Source: Cladopsammia gracilis
Taxonomy: Eukaryota; Cnidaria; Anthozoa; Scleractinia; Dendrophylliidae
Reading direction: 5' to 3'
Length of the DNA stretch: 64,000 bases
NCBI GenBank assembly: GCA_022457155.1
Contig: JAJGOT010000037.1
Coordinates: 331,001 to 395,000 of the forward strand
Made by a program: the position numbers and the translations under genes. Positions 10,437 to 23,200 of the stretch are shown here, piece by piece. The notes beneath the pieces are model-generated. The model searched no databases, was not told the origin of the DNA, and saw only the letters and a program-made list of their open reading frames with translations. Position 1 is the stretch's first letter; every line of letters begins with the position of its first letter.

Positions 10437-12497
10437 TTAATGTTTAAATTTGAAATGTTTAAATTCGAAAGATAACACAGAGCATGACAGAGAGTTGACT
10501 CTTTGCATAATGCTCAGTTGGTTTTTGTCGGACATTTCTTTAGATAGATAAAGGCATTGTTTGGCAATGTTATCTTCTGGTAAACTTTCCAGGTGTAACC
10601 AAAATTTAATAATATTTATGTCAATTTTTGTTTTTAATGATAATCTACCAAGTTCATTTCTACATGCTACATTTGGGCATTGTTTATTGACTCCTAAGAA
10701 AAGTTTACAGAAATAAACATGTGTTCGTTCGATTATATCTTTTTCCCATGTGTTATAGTCATTTTTGTCATAAACTCCCCAAACTTCTGAACCATACATG
10801 AGGATAGGGAGGAATAAAGAATCAAATATTTTATTTACAACATCAATTGGTAATTTTGAAAAGTTCAGGAAGCGGCGTGTTGCAAATATAGATCTCCTAG
10901 TTTTTTCTTTTAAATTTATTTTATTGTCTCGGAAGTTTCCATTGGACGTGAAATTGACTCCAAGATAAGTGTAGTTGCTGACAGTTTCTATCTTTTCTTT
11001 GTTTATATGGAAATGGTGATTATTTAAAGTAGATTTTCTGAGTTTCTTTTGAAAAATAACAACTTTCGTTTTCTTGAGATTTATATTTAGTAACCAGTCG
11101 TTACAGAACTGGGATAATGTATTTAATGCTGTTTGTAATCCTTCAGCCGTGTGAGAAATCAAAATTAAGTCGTCAGCGTAGAGGAGGCAATTAAGTTTTG
11201 AACCGTCCGGTAGTAGGACTGGATCTGTTTTCATTGTATCAAGAAGGATAGGAATCTCGTTTAAATAGAGGTTAAAAAGCATTGGTGAGAGAATGCAGCC
11301 TTGTCTAACACCATTTGCGTATTCAAAGTGTTCTGTTCTTTGATGGCCAGATTTAATAGAACATTTAGATTTTGAGTAAAGGTTTTTAATTAAGTCATAA
11401 AATTTACCTCCAATCTTATTTTGTAATAATTTGTAAAATAGGCCGTCGTGCCAGATTGAGTCAAAGGCTTTCTTAAAATCTATAAAACAAGTGAATAGTT
11501 TACCTTTAGTAGAATGCGTTACATATTTGTCAATCAATGTTCGAAGGGTGAAGATGTGATCAGATGTGCGGTGATTTGGCAGAAATCCAATTTGAGCTCG
11601 GTGTAAAATGTTATTGTCATTGAGGTAGTGTTGTAGTCTGATGTTCAAAATCGAGGTGAATAGCTTTCCAAGACAGCTGTTAATGCAAATTCCTCGGTAA
11701 TTTGAGGGGTCTGATTTGTTTCCAGACTTATGTATAGGAGTGATGATACCTTCACACCAAGATGAAGGGAAGAACCCGCATTTTAATACGAGATTAAAGA
11801 GTTTACATATTGAGTTTTTCAAGTACGATATTCCTGTTTTTAGCATTTCATTGCGAATTCTATCAAAACCGGGAGCCTTATTTGATTTTAACAATTTTGT
11901 TGCATTTTCAATTTCTTTTAACGAAATTTCATCATCTAAGTGATTATGATCTTGCTTAAAGTCTTCTAATGCGGATATCTCGTTTGTTAAGGAGCGGGTT
12001 GCATTTGGTTTCGAATGTAAATTCGTAAAATGTGTGAATAAATTATCAATAGGTACTTCTTCTGCATTTTTGTCACGAGGATTGTCTTCATTTATAGATT
12101 TTAGGTAATTCCAAAACTCGTGGCTTTCTTTACTATTTACAAGATTATCAATTTTAGAGTTAAGAAGTACAGATTTTTTAAATTTAATTAACTTGTTGTA
12201 GTCACGGAGAGATTTGTGATATTCTTGTCTTAGTTCTTTGTTATAAGGGTTTCTGTGTTTTTTGTTAGAGAGTACCTTTAACGAGCTTCTCGCTAATTTG
12301 CAGTCGTTATCGAACCACTTTTTAGAGAATTTATTTCGTTGTATTTTCTTTCGACAAGTGAGTCTCAAAGAGCGCAATGCGATTTCATTCAGTAGATTAG
12401 TGAATTGTTCAGTTGCAAGCTCAACACCTTCGCCATTTGAGGAAAAATCAGTTTGTTCAAATAATGATAATTTTGATTGAAATTCGTCCATTTTCAA
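10437..12497 (-). pseudogene. LINE reverse transcriptase (main frame)
   Basis: About 680 residues of non-LTR reverse transcriptase. Visible in order: a linker after the lost endonuclease, the fingers region with APGFDRIRNEMLK, SGNKSDPSNYRGICINSCLG, the FIDFKKAFDSIWH motif, GVRQGCILSPMLFNLYLNEI, and the catalytic LLYADDLILIS. A thumb region with YTYLGVNF and LPILMYGSEVWGVYD follows. This order matches the Jockey/CR1-like group; the exact clade is not settled. The first in-frame ATG is two codons into the stretch, and the frame is open further upstream to about 12534. The frame is lost near 10440-10460, next to a short repeat of TTTAAATTTGAAATG type. Confidence 0.93.
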
Positions 12498-12638
12498 GGT
12501 GTTGAGAAATAGTTGTGTTGACCAAAAATCTCTGATTTAATACTATGCCCTCTTCACAGCGGCACATACTCATATATGGGAGTACCCATATATGAGTTTA
12601 TTATATCTCTTAGTTAGTACGCGCGCTGTGATTGGTCA

Positions 12639-12676
12639 ATTTAGCGGGCCGTATTTTACAGTACGGCCCGCTAAAT
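12639..12676. repeat. Perfect 15-bp-arm palindrome
   Basis: Arms ATTTAGCGGGCCGTA (12639-12653) and its exact reverse complement (12662-12676) enclose an 8-base loop. It is strong enough to form a cruciform or RNA hairpin and lies just inside the foldback terminus. Confidence 0.9.
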
Positions 12677-13830
12677 TTGAGAGTCTCAGCATCAGGCCTA
12701 ACACACGCTTACAAAAGTTGTTTTCTACATTAAAAATTATCCAGAGGAAACGTTTGAAGCTATAAGTGGGTTAACATGCCAAGTTACAAAAACTCTCCGA
12801 TGAAATTAAAATATAACTTTAGCAAAAAACTGATTAGCTGCGAATCAAAAAGCATTGACAATTTTCTCGAGTAAAGCTTTTTTGTTTTGGTATTTAGGTT
12901 TTAGGCTGTAAGTTATAAAAACTCGAGTAACACAGCAAATTCGTTTAACTCTTACAATTTAATTAAGCATTAACAAAACAGTCTTTCTTCGTAAGAAAAT
13001 GTCTCTATGAAAAACATAAAGCTGCAAAACAACTTGAAACGACTTCCATCGGCAAAACTTAAATTAAAGCTTAACTTAGTTTTATCAAGTTTTTGTCTGG
13101 TTATAAACTTAAGTTCAGAGTTATCGTTTGTGGCAGTGGCTCTAATAAGAACAGACTTGAAGCTACAAAATTACGCTAAAAGTGTACCTTGATTCCTCAG
13201 CGAAATTTTTGTCCTTGTAGTGGAGTCCATGAAAACAATTTTGCGTATTCGCAAATACGCTCTTGCTGCAGCTCACGCTGAAAATTTGTCAGGTGCGATT
13301 GAAATTCAAACTCATCGACGCACAAAGTTCGGCATGAAGCCACTAATGCACACAAAAAGCCAAAAACAACTTGCAGTATTTGATGACGGGATATTTTCAG
13401 TGTCCTTTTAGAAATTTGAAAGTTTCTTCGTTCACCGCTGTAGACCGAAGTGCTGCCACATTTTCCCGTTTGACAAACACGTTTGTTTTGGCGATTTTAT
13501 CGCGGCGTTTTCATTCTTCTTTTCCTCGCTTGTCTTCGCCAGTAACTAAGAATCCTTTTCAAAGAAAACTACCTTATGTCAGGTTTCCGTCGTCCTACCG
13601 AACACATGGTAGATTAAATTAATTCGTTTATAGAGTTTTCATTCAAGAGCCACGCAAGTTCACGCCGAATCGAGGACCGATCACACTATTTTTGAAAGCC
13701 AATAAAATTTGCTCTTTGCTTTCTTGTGACGTACGTCAGTCAAATGAAGCCGTCCATCTTTTGACTTGAAAGGTTTTCCTTTTCCGATTTAGAGATATAA
13801 TAAATATCTTACTAACCTCGTTTTCTCGGT

Positions 13831-13941
13831 CCGTTCTGTAAATTACGGCCCTTGTTTTTCCCCTTCGATTTATGGCCCGCGCGCTTCGCGCTTGGGCCAT
13901 AAATCGAAGGGGAAAAACGCGGGCCGTAATTTACAGTACGG
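13831..13941. repeat. Long GC-rich hairpin
   Basis: Two arms of about 50 bp, running from CCGTTCTGTAAATTACGGCC to its inverted partner ending ACAGTACGG. The inner part includes CCCCTTCGATTTATGGCCC and its complement around a GCGCTTCGCGC centre. Confidence 0.85.
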
Positions 13942-14006
13942 CCCTCGAACTCGGTTAGTAAGAGGTATATATGGGTACTCATATATGGGTTGTAATAAAT
14001 TACCTC

Positions 14007-14027
14007 CCCCCCCCCCCCCCCCCCCCT
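14007..14027 (+). repeat. Poly-C tract upstream of RSL24D1
   Basis: An uninterrupted run of about 20 C residues roughly 230 bases before the RSL24D1 start. Similar runs lie in its last large intron (25037-25057 and 25829-25849) and as poly-G near 43841. Confidence 0.9.
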
Positions 14028-14252
14028 CCGGGCAATTTTATGTATGAAAGTGAACTATGATTTTCGCGCGAAAAAATGTCGTTCCGCTGTACTTGGGTAA
14101 CGCGGACTCTGGGAACGAAGGTTGGTTGCATAATCAGATGACTTACATGACGTACCGATCTATTTTGCTACTTCCGCTGACTAATTGTTACACCACCAGT
14201 GGGACAGTTCTTTTCTCAGTTCACTCCACGCCAATCGGAGGTTGAAAATAAC

Positions 14253-17200
14253 ATGCGTCTCGAAAAGTGCTATTTCTGTTCGTCCACAATATATCCAGGA
14301 CACGGCACAGTATTTGTAAGGAATGACTGTAAAGTAAGCCAGCTTTTTACGCTTTTCTATCCCAATTTAAGGCTTAATGATAATATCTTATAAGATTATG
14401 ATATTTCTCACTCAGATTGATCTATTACAATTTGATTTCAGATCTTTAGATTTTGCCGTTCAAAGTGCCATAAGAACTTCAAGATGAAGCGAAATCCTCG
14501 CAAAATAAAGTGGACGAAAGCTTTTAGAAAGGCAGCAGGCAAAGAACTTGCCATAGTAAGTGGAAATAGTGTACATATTTGTCACTAACAAACCTCGGCT
14601 TAGCTAGGAGTTAGGTTCTAAAGACCAACATATGTGAATTAGTTGGTTTAGTATTCCTATTGGATATCAGAGGCTGGCATTGCTGAGTTTCAAACTTTAA
14701 ACTTCTTGAAATGCACCATGGCATACCTAATCACCCAACTACAGTTTGTAGCTAGCCATGTACGTAGTCTGCCTTTTACCTTGTCACATAGTACATGTAA
14801 ACTTGTTCCTAATGCATTGTCGAGTAATAAGGAATTAAAAAACACTCAAGGAGAGAAGAAAACATTAGAGAAGTGCTTCTTTCTCTCCTTGAGTGTTTTT
14901 TAAATTCCTTATTACTCGACAATGCATTGGGAACAAGTTTACATGTACTATTTCCTTTATAAAATCTCCTGTGATCTGCATGCGCTCATGACATAGGCTG
15001 TGTGCATTATAACTCAATAAAGTATACCTGCCAGCTTTTTCTGAGTGATAGGCCTGAGAATTTTTTCATGGGAGTGCCAGGATTTCCGAAGGCGATCCGA
15101 CCAAATCCAAAGAGAACCCAATCTATTCCGAAGATGTCCGAAGTTTTCCAAAAATGTTCTGAAGAATTCGGAAGTTTCCCTGGACCTCAGTCCTCCGTTT
15201 AATATCATCTAGCTGTACATTGTTGTAATGTTCAGAAGGATAAAAACCTACAAAAAAGTGCCATGTTCAGGAACGTAACTATATTTTTAATTGGATCATG
15301 CAATCAGTTAAGGCTGATAGCTCAAATCTGTAAATCAGGCGTGAGAAATTGCTCCATAGGCGTGAGTAGGCATGAGATTGGAGTTTTGGACTCGCAGGCG
15401 TGAGACTCACGGCTAAGGTGCGAGACTTGGCAGGTATAAATAAAGCATGCTCATGATGTGAGGCGCATGCTTTATTACAGAAATAAAAAACGCACCGAGT
15501 GCATTGTTGAGTTATATAAGCATGTTGGAATTTTTAAGAACACTCAAGAAGTGCGAGAAGCACTCGCCTTCGGCTCGTGCTTTTCGGCACTTCTCTTGTT
15601 AACTCAACAATGCACAAGGAATAAAGGTTTTTATTTGTTTTATAAAATAAAAATGGTTATAATGAACCTTACGTCACGCATGTGCTTCATCAAATTATAA
15701 TGAACTCGGTTTAACCAATCATATCGCATGCATTTCCTTGAGCATTTTATAATGATATACTGTATATAATGAACTCAATCTGACCAATCAATGACACATT
15801 TCTTTGAACATTTTATAAAAGGTTATAAAAGGGATGGTGTACCAGGCTTTTAGCCAGAAATTGAAAAGTGGGCGTCCTGAAGATATTTCCCATCATAAAT
15901 TTTTAAAGGATAAGGTGCAATTTTCATGAATTTCTTCAAAAAGTGGGCATCCTGTGGACGCCTGGACACCCTGCTGGCTAAAAGCTTGTGGTGTACGCTA
16001 TTTTTCCTCGCAAAATGTAGTAGCCTCTTCCAGGCGTTCAGTTAGTGGGGCGCGAAAGAAAAATCGGGCGCAGGAGAAAAAAAACGAGGGGAGGCTGGGG
16101 AGAGGGGGCGAAAGAATGCCTGTGAAACTATTTTTAAAAAGCTCATGCCGCCCACTTTTGACCGCCGACAGCGACAAAGAAACATGAATCCATTTTTCGC
16201 TAGTTGTGGTTTTCTGCTGTCAATCAAAATCCTTGTAGATTTCCCGGGAAATATGATCCCAGGTAGTGTTATAAAAAAGGACAGGCTAAACACGACTCCC
16301 ACTCGTCGCAAAAAGTATTTTAAAAGCCCAAAGTGTAAAGCTTTCCCAGTAAGACTTCAGAGAGGATCGCGCCTTTAGATCACAGTTAAGAACTTGTTCT
16401 CTTCGATGATATAAACCTTTTGATCTCGGCGGATTATTTTTCAGATTGATAGGAGGATTCATGCTGTCCAGAGCCGTTAGAATTATTTTATTTCTTTATG
16501 CCGTTATTCGGTGCTAGCTCCATTGGCATACATTGTGGTCTCTTTGGCTCACTTTTGTTGCAAGATAAATACTTATCGGCTAAAGTTTGTTATCGCTTTG
16601 AAAGTGCTAGGATCGTTAAATTTCTCAGGCCGTGATTAAGTGTCTAAAGTCTGCGGCGTGCAAGACTTGAGAGAAAGTGTTTCCGGCATCACGGATATGG
16701 GCGTCTTAGATCCAACTCTCAAAAAGCTGTAGTCTATAATTCCACTGCAGTGAAATCATGAATTCTTGCAATAATTTTTAGCTCCTAAGTTAGTTCTGTA
16801 ATTGAGTAGTGTGTCTCAATGGAGCTGTTGCTTTGTAATAGCATTTGATTTGGCATCCAGCAGATAATCTGCAACATAGTTGCTGTTTTGTAAATCTCAC
16901 GGATGCTAGTAAATTCTTCAGTCCTTTCCTTTCAGTAAGGAATGAACATAATTTAATGCCTTGTCCACATGCGGGAAATCTTTAAGCGCTTGCTGTAACA
17001 CAGATTCAAACCGTGCGTGACTCGATGTTCGCACGCCATATCGTATTCCGTGTCTGCGTCAACAACGCTGCAGTGTTGACAACATGTGTCAAATTGGGCC
17101 AATCAGAGGGTATACCAGACTCTGGTATACCGACATGAGCTTTTTAAAAATAATTTCACAGGCGTTCTTTCGCCCCCTCTCGCCAGCCTCCCCTCGTTTT

Positions 17201-20200
17201 TTTTCTCCTGCGCCCAATTTTTCTTTCGCGCCCCACTAACTGAACACCTGGAAGAGGCTAAAAATGTAGACCCAAGCATAGTGAGGTTTATAAATTTGTT
17301 ACACAAGCATCACACAAGAAATGTTTTGTTGGCCAACAGTTTTGTCTCTGCTATGTATTTATAAACCTTTTGAATGTGTCCAGTGGTGACATCAGACAGG
17401 GAAGTCAGTCAGAATGTTTTTGAAAGAAAAATTAGAAAATTATGACCATTCATAAGCGATTGAACAAAGCATAACGGAGGGAAAATGAGCAGAAATAAAC
17501 CAATAAGAACAACTACTTCAAAAAATGATGGATTCCTTGACTGTGTCTTCGCTGGTAAATTGGCAAAAACAAGATGGCATCATGCCTGGTGGCCAAACTG
17601 TTTATATAATCATAATGAAAAGTCCTTGGTATTATTCCCTGTCATTCCTGTCTTTTCTAAGTTTAACCCAATTTGGGTGTAAAACTTCCATGGTCCATCT
17701 CCTAACTTTTGAATAATTTACGTGACTAACTTGCTTGTGTGTAACTTCATTAATGTTGCAGTAAACTTATAGCATTCCTACATACACTGTATACATGTAT
17801 TGTTATTTTCTTTCATTATAGTTGTACAGGATGTGGAACCATGCAGTTGAAAAGGACTTCAGCTTGCAAATATTTTAATTATTTATTTCCTTTTTGCAGG
17901 ACAGTGCATTTGAATTTGAAAAGAAGAGACATGTTCCTGTTAAATATAACCGAGAACTGTGGTCTAACACAGGTGTGTAACACATGGAAAATATACAACT
18001 TGTATCATAAAAGTAATTATTATTTTCATAAGGGTACACTTAACAAGTTGGTGGTTGATTGTCTTGTTGTTCAGTAAAAGGAACAAAATTTCCAAGACTT
18101 TCCAAGTGTCAAGAAAATAATTAAATTGCATGGATGTACTCTCTTAAGACAGACACCCCTGTAAGGCGACACCTCTCTCAGATGGCCATCAGTAATTGGC
18201 TGGTTAAAGCCAAATTTCACTTGTACGTCTGTAACTAAACTCTCTATAAGGTGGACACCTCTCTAAGATGGCCATCAATTATTGGCTGGTCCACCAAATT
18301 TCACTTGTATGTCTGTAACTAAACTCTCTATAAGGCGGACACCTCTCTAAGACGACAGCTAAAGCTGGTCCCAAAGTTATCCAGCTTAGACAGCGTTCAC
18401 TGTATGCTTTTCTGCAATGTTTATTTAGTTTAATTGCAGTCAGAAGGAAAGATACCAAACTTGTCCGAAATACAATTAAAAAAATACCAAAACAGTATTT
18501 GTGCTTTAATTGGCATTTTGGTACATAACAAGCCAGAGCCCCGATTTTAAGTACTAGACGGCTTTCAAAGACGCGTGCTTCGCATATTTGTGGTGGATTA
18601 AAATCCCGGCTTTGTCGGGAGCCCTTTGTTTAAAGCTCTCCAGGAAACTCGCATTAAGGTATAAACGTGCATTGTAGCTGTCAGCAGTTGCGGTTTTTAA
18701 TTACATTCTGTCATCATTGACAAAACCCGATCCACGTTAAATTAAAAATAATTGTACAAATCTGGTACAAGTCGAATTTTACGGCACTTCAGTTCGATGA
18801 ATCCAAAAACAAAACTATTTCACGCTGAATTTTCCTTACTTTCACAAATCAAACTTCTATCAGTTCTGCAATAGACAAATTCGGCTAACGCATTGTTGTA
18901 CCCAATTCAAACCTTCTGGGAATAAGATTCTTTGTTCACAATATTTCCATATAATTTCCATGTCAATGCTTCATTGATATGGAAATATGACGAAGAAAGA
19001 GTTCTAATCCCAAAAGGTTTGAATTGGGTACAACAATGCGTTAGCCGAATTTGTCTATTATAACTTAAAGTCCCATTTCTTTTAAAACGTCTTTCAGTTC
19101 CGGGAGTTTTCCTGGACTTGCTGTGAGACACTTCTTAGCGGTGATCTTTAAGCCCGGGTGTCTAATCGAACACAATCGAACATCTTATTTTGTGTGATTT
19201 CGATTATCGAACAAATCGAACCAATCGAACAAAATCAAGCGCAATTGAACAAAAAAATTCACTCAAACAAAATCGAACGCAATGGAACCGAATTCGGTAG
19301 GATAGTGCTCGAGAACAATGGCGACTTAAAAAGTGGAAGAAACTACTTCATGAAACGTTCGAAATAATGGCAAAAAAATAAAAATAAAAAAGATCTATAC
19401 ACATGTACAGGGATCTATACACTTCACTATACCATGCAAACACTGCTAATAAAATTTCTTGCCGTTTAAAACCCCGAATAAATTGCTCAAAAATTTACGA
19501 AACCGCTCGGTCAACTTAAAAGCCTAGCTAAGTTGGTGCGATAAGGAACGTTTTCAAAAAGTTTCCATCCATTTCGCGAGTGCGACTTCTATGCACCACA
19601 GGGAAAACCCGTTTTGATGTCAAACAATTTTTTCGCAAAGTTTAAAACCTAGTTTAGGAGAGATTGGTTTTCTTTTTCGTACTGTTTTGGAATTCTAAGA
19701 GATGTAGCTAGACCAGAAAGCATGAAATCGCGTTTTTTGTTGTCTCATACGTCCACCCAAGATCGCGAAAACAAATACATGCTACGGTCAATATACAAAA
19801 GTTTCCTACCGTACAAACAAATTTGCATTTATATTAGTCTGTTATCTTAAAAGGATCTCGACAACTCATCTCATTAATTTATACAGATTTCCCTAGTCGA
19901 CAATCAAAGTTACAAATTTCTCTAGTCGGCGAACAAAGTTACAGTTGATGTTATAATTTACTACTGTCTCGAATGGATCCCATCACCTCAGAAGCTTGGG
20001 CGTGCCGCCTACAGTAAGCTTACATGAGGGAGCGGAGACCCCTATGTTCAAATTTGAAATTAGTTCCTATTTCTCTAGTCGGCAAACAAAGTTACAGTTA
20101 ATGTTATAATTTACTGCTGTCTCGAATGGATCTCATCACCTCAGAAGCTTGGGCGTGCCGCCTGTAAGCTTACTTGAGGGAGCGGAGACCCCTATGTTCA

Positions 20201-23200
20201 AATCACTGATTTATACAAATTTCTCTAGTCGGCGAACAAAGTTACAGTTGATGTTATAATTTACTGCTGTCTCGAATGGATCCCATCACCTCAGAAGCTT
20301 GGGCGTGCCGCCTGTAAGCTTACATGAGGGAGCGGAGACCCCTATGTTCAAATTTAAAATTAGTTCCTATTTCTCTAGTCGGCAAACAAAGTTACAGTTA
20401 ATGTTATAATTTACTGCTGTCTCGAATGGATCCCATCACCTCAGAAGCTTGGGCGTGCCGCCTGTAAGCTTACATGAGGGAGCGGAGACCCCTATGTTCA
20501 AATTTAAAATTAGTTCCTATTTCTCTAGTCGGCAAACAAAGTTACAGTTAATGTTATAATTTACTGCTGTCTCGAATGGATCCCATCACCTCAGAAGCTT
20601 GGGCGTGCCGCCTGTAAGCTTACATGAGGGAGCGGAGACCCCTATGTTCAAATTTAAAATTAGTTCCTATTTCTCTAGTCGGCAAACAAAGTTACAGTTA
20701 ATGTTATAATTTACTGCTGTCTCGAATGGATCCCATCACCTCAGAAGCTTGGGCGTGCCGCCTGTAAGCTTACATGAGGGAGCGGAGACCCCTATGTTCA
20801 AATTTAAAATTAGTTCCTATTTCTCTAGTCGGCAAACAAAGTTACAGTTAATGTTATAATTTACTGCTGTCTCGAATGGATCCCATCACCTCAGAAGCTT
20901 GGGCGTGCCACCTGTAAGCTTACACGAGGTAGCGGAGACCCCTATGTTCAAATTTAAAAATTAGTTCCTATTTTTCTAGTCGGCAAACAAAGTTACAGTT
21001 AATTTTATAATTTACTGCTGTCTCGAATGGATCCCATTACCTCAGAAGCTTGGGCGTGCCGCCTGTAAGCTTACATGAGGGAGCGGAGACTCCTATGTTT
21101 AAATCATTGATTTATACAAATTTCGCTAGTCGGCAAACAAAGTTACAGTTAATGTTATAATTTACTGCTGTCTCGAATGGATCTCATCACCTCAGAAGCT
21201 TGGGCGTGCCGCCTGTAAGCTTACATGAGCGAGCGGAGACCCCTATGTTGAAAACACTAATTTATACAATTTTCCCTAGACGTCAAACAGAGTTACAGTT
21301 AATGTTATAATTTACTGCTGTCTCGAATGGATCCCATCACTCCGATTAAAAGCTAAAACAGTATTTCATTTTGGGATTTCCGCTATTGTAGTTTATATCC
21401 ATATATACGGAATGATTTGATCAGATTTTTTCGAATTTAAAGTAACTGTGTAAGGCTTAAGTCTATCCAGGAATCAAACTAGAGCAGAATACTAATCTGC
21501 ATAAATGGCGTCATAAGCGTGATACATTTTGGCGGGAATTCCAGATTTATGGCGGGCTTGTATTGTCGTATGTAACTTCAAATGATTCTTATAAAATCGA
21601 ATACTAAGAACTTACAGAATTTCGCTTCATTTATTCGCGGACTTGAAGCATCGATAAAATGATGTTGGTATGAATTGCTAAAAGCTTACAAGTATTCCGA
21701 CCTAATGTTTATCCGTCGTCCGCCCGCACGGCAGAATTAATTGTGCCTGATCAGGTAAAATTCCCTACAGCAGAGGTTTCGCCTTAAATCTGCTTAAATT
21801 CCGACTGTCAAAAACAAAAAATCATCTACATACCTTCCTTTGAAGCCTCAGTTCTATTTCTTAGTCGGTCACTTACCGCTACGGCCGCTGTTTTCCTCGT
21901 TTGGATCGCTAACCATTACACATTGCAGTTCTTTGCGAAACATCATACAAATACACTTTCACCGGATGGATCGACGCACAAGTGACCAATAAAAGCTAAT
22001 CAAGTCGATAAGAACCCAAGCATGGCGATAAAACGCGATAAACATCGAAAAATCCATTGCTAAACAGCGCGAAAGGTACGCAGCAAAATATTATTTCCTG
22101 TGGTTTCGAAATTTATGGCTAGTCTGCCGCAAAGAGATCAAATTTATTTTGCTGAATATTAACTACAATACCTATTAATAGGTTTTTATAAGTCTGTTTT
22201 TTACCTCTGGAAACGACAGCTTTAGACAGATATGGTTTATTGGGTGCGAAAAGGAATGTGTGAAAACTAATTAAAATTTATTCAAACGCGTGGACCTCCA
22301 AGGTGAATGTGGACCCCTAATGCGTGCATTAAAATCGACCCTCTGGCTTGTGATGGGTACATTGATATCTAAACTTAAACAGAATGTACATGTATGCAAC
22401 TGAATTGTGTAATAGTGATATTATAGCCAAATCAAGCTGGAGCTAGCAATTTTACTAAAGTTGTCAAGAAACACTTTGGTCAAAGTTTTTCCATTCTTGC
22501 AGGGCAGATGAGAGGCTTTGGAAACCATAACAAATGCTGTGACCATAAAAATAATCACAAATCACTTTCAGAAACAGAATGTTAAAGAATTTGGCCAATT
22601 TTCTTTAGTTCCGCTGAAACTGTTTACGTGAGATTGCGAGTGAGGACGTGAATATTTGCATCGTTTCTGTCAATACAAGAAACTATGGCATTAAATTTAT
22701 TAATTAATGGCATTAAATTAATTAATTAATTAAATGTATATGGACCTGATGTTAGTCGTGTTTTAAGTCATAACTTTTTTTTTAAATCTATATTTAGTGA
22801 AAGCCATGAAAAGAATAGAAGAGATCAGAAGCAAGAGGCAAGATCTTCACATCAAAAACAGGTTTGTTTTCATTGCAGATGTATTTAATGATAGTGTTGT
22901 GTACTTAGAAAGTCAATAATGTCAGTTGTACAATCCCCCCACCCTCACCCCCAGCAAATTTCATTGCATGTGTGTTATTTCTCTTCTTTGTTTGCTTCTG
23001 ATTTTTGTACTAAAAACAAGAGGCTCCAAGCAGCCTATACTCATGCACGTGCGTAAGAAAGTTTTATGATATGTTTTAAACATGATAAGAAGATGTCCGA
23101 CATGGAGAAGAGTTATTCCTTTCATTCAGTAATCGTTTCTTCAAACCACGTTGTTTACTATTGAATGTTTTGGAAATGAAGGCTGTACCACAATGAAGCC

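Larger units (their letters stand above)
9852..12536 (-). mobile_element. 5'-truncated, frameshifted LINE with TTG-repeat tail
   Basis: A non-LTR retrotransposon on the minus strand. The main open frame (12497-10437) is a reverse transcriptase; a second frame (10306-9947) is its C-terminus. The 3' end is AATAAATTGTTG followed by further TTG triplets (plus-strand CAACAACAACAA at 9853-9868). The endonuclease domain is missing: homology stops at an in-frame stop near 12534, beside a foldback element. Its A/T-rich coding style differs from the host exons. Confidence 0.92.
12569..13996. mobile_element. 1.4 kb foldback element with internal perfect palindromes
   Basis: The left end (CATATATGGGAGTACCCATA, then CTCTTAGTTAGTA) is inverted at the right end (GTTAGTAAGAGG, TATATGGGTACTCATATATG). 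Just inside lie GC-rich palindromes at 12639-12676 and 13831-13941, both built on GGGCCGTA/TACGGCCC. The roughly 1.1 kb between has short ORFs but no transposase motif. The LINE at 9852-12536 abuts it. Confidence 0.65.

Noticed and set aside
19905..21340. CRISPR-like or gene-like regular array
   Set aside because: The 150-bp units are contiguous and homogenised with no repeat-spacer structure, and this is animal nuclear DNA; it is a satellite.
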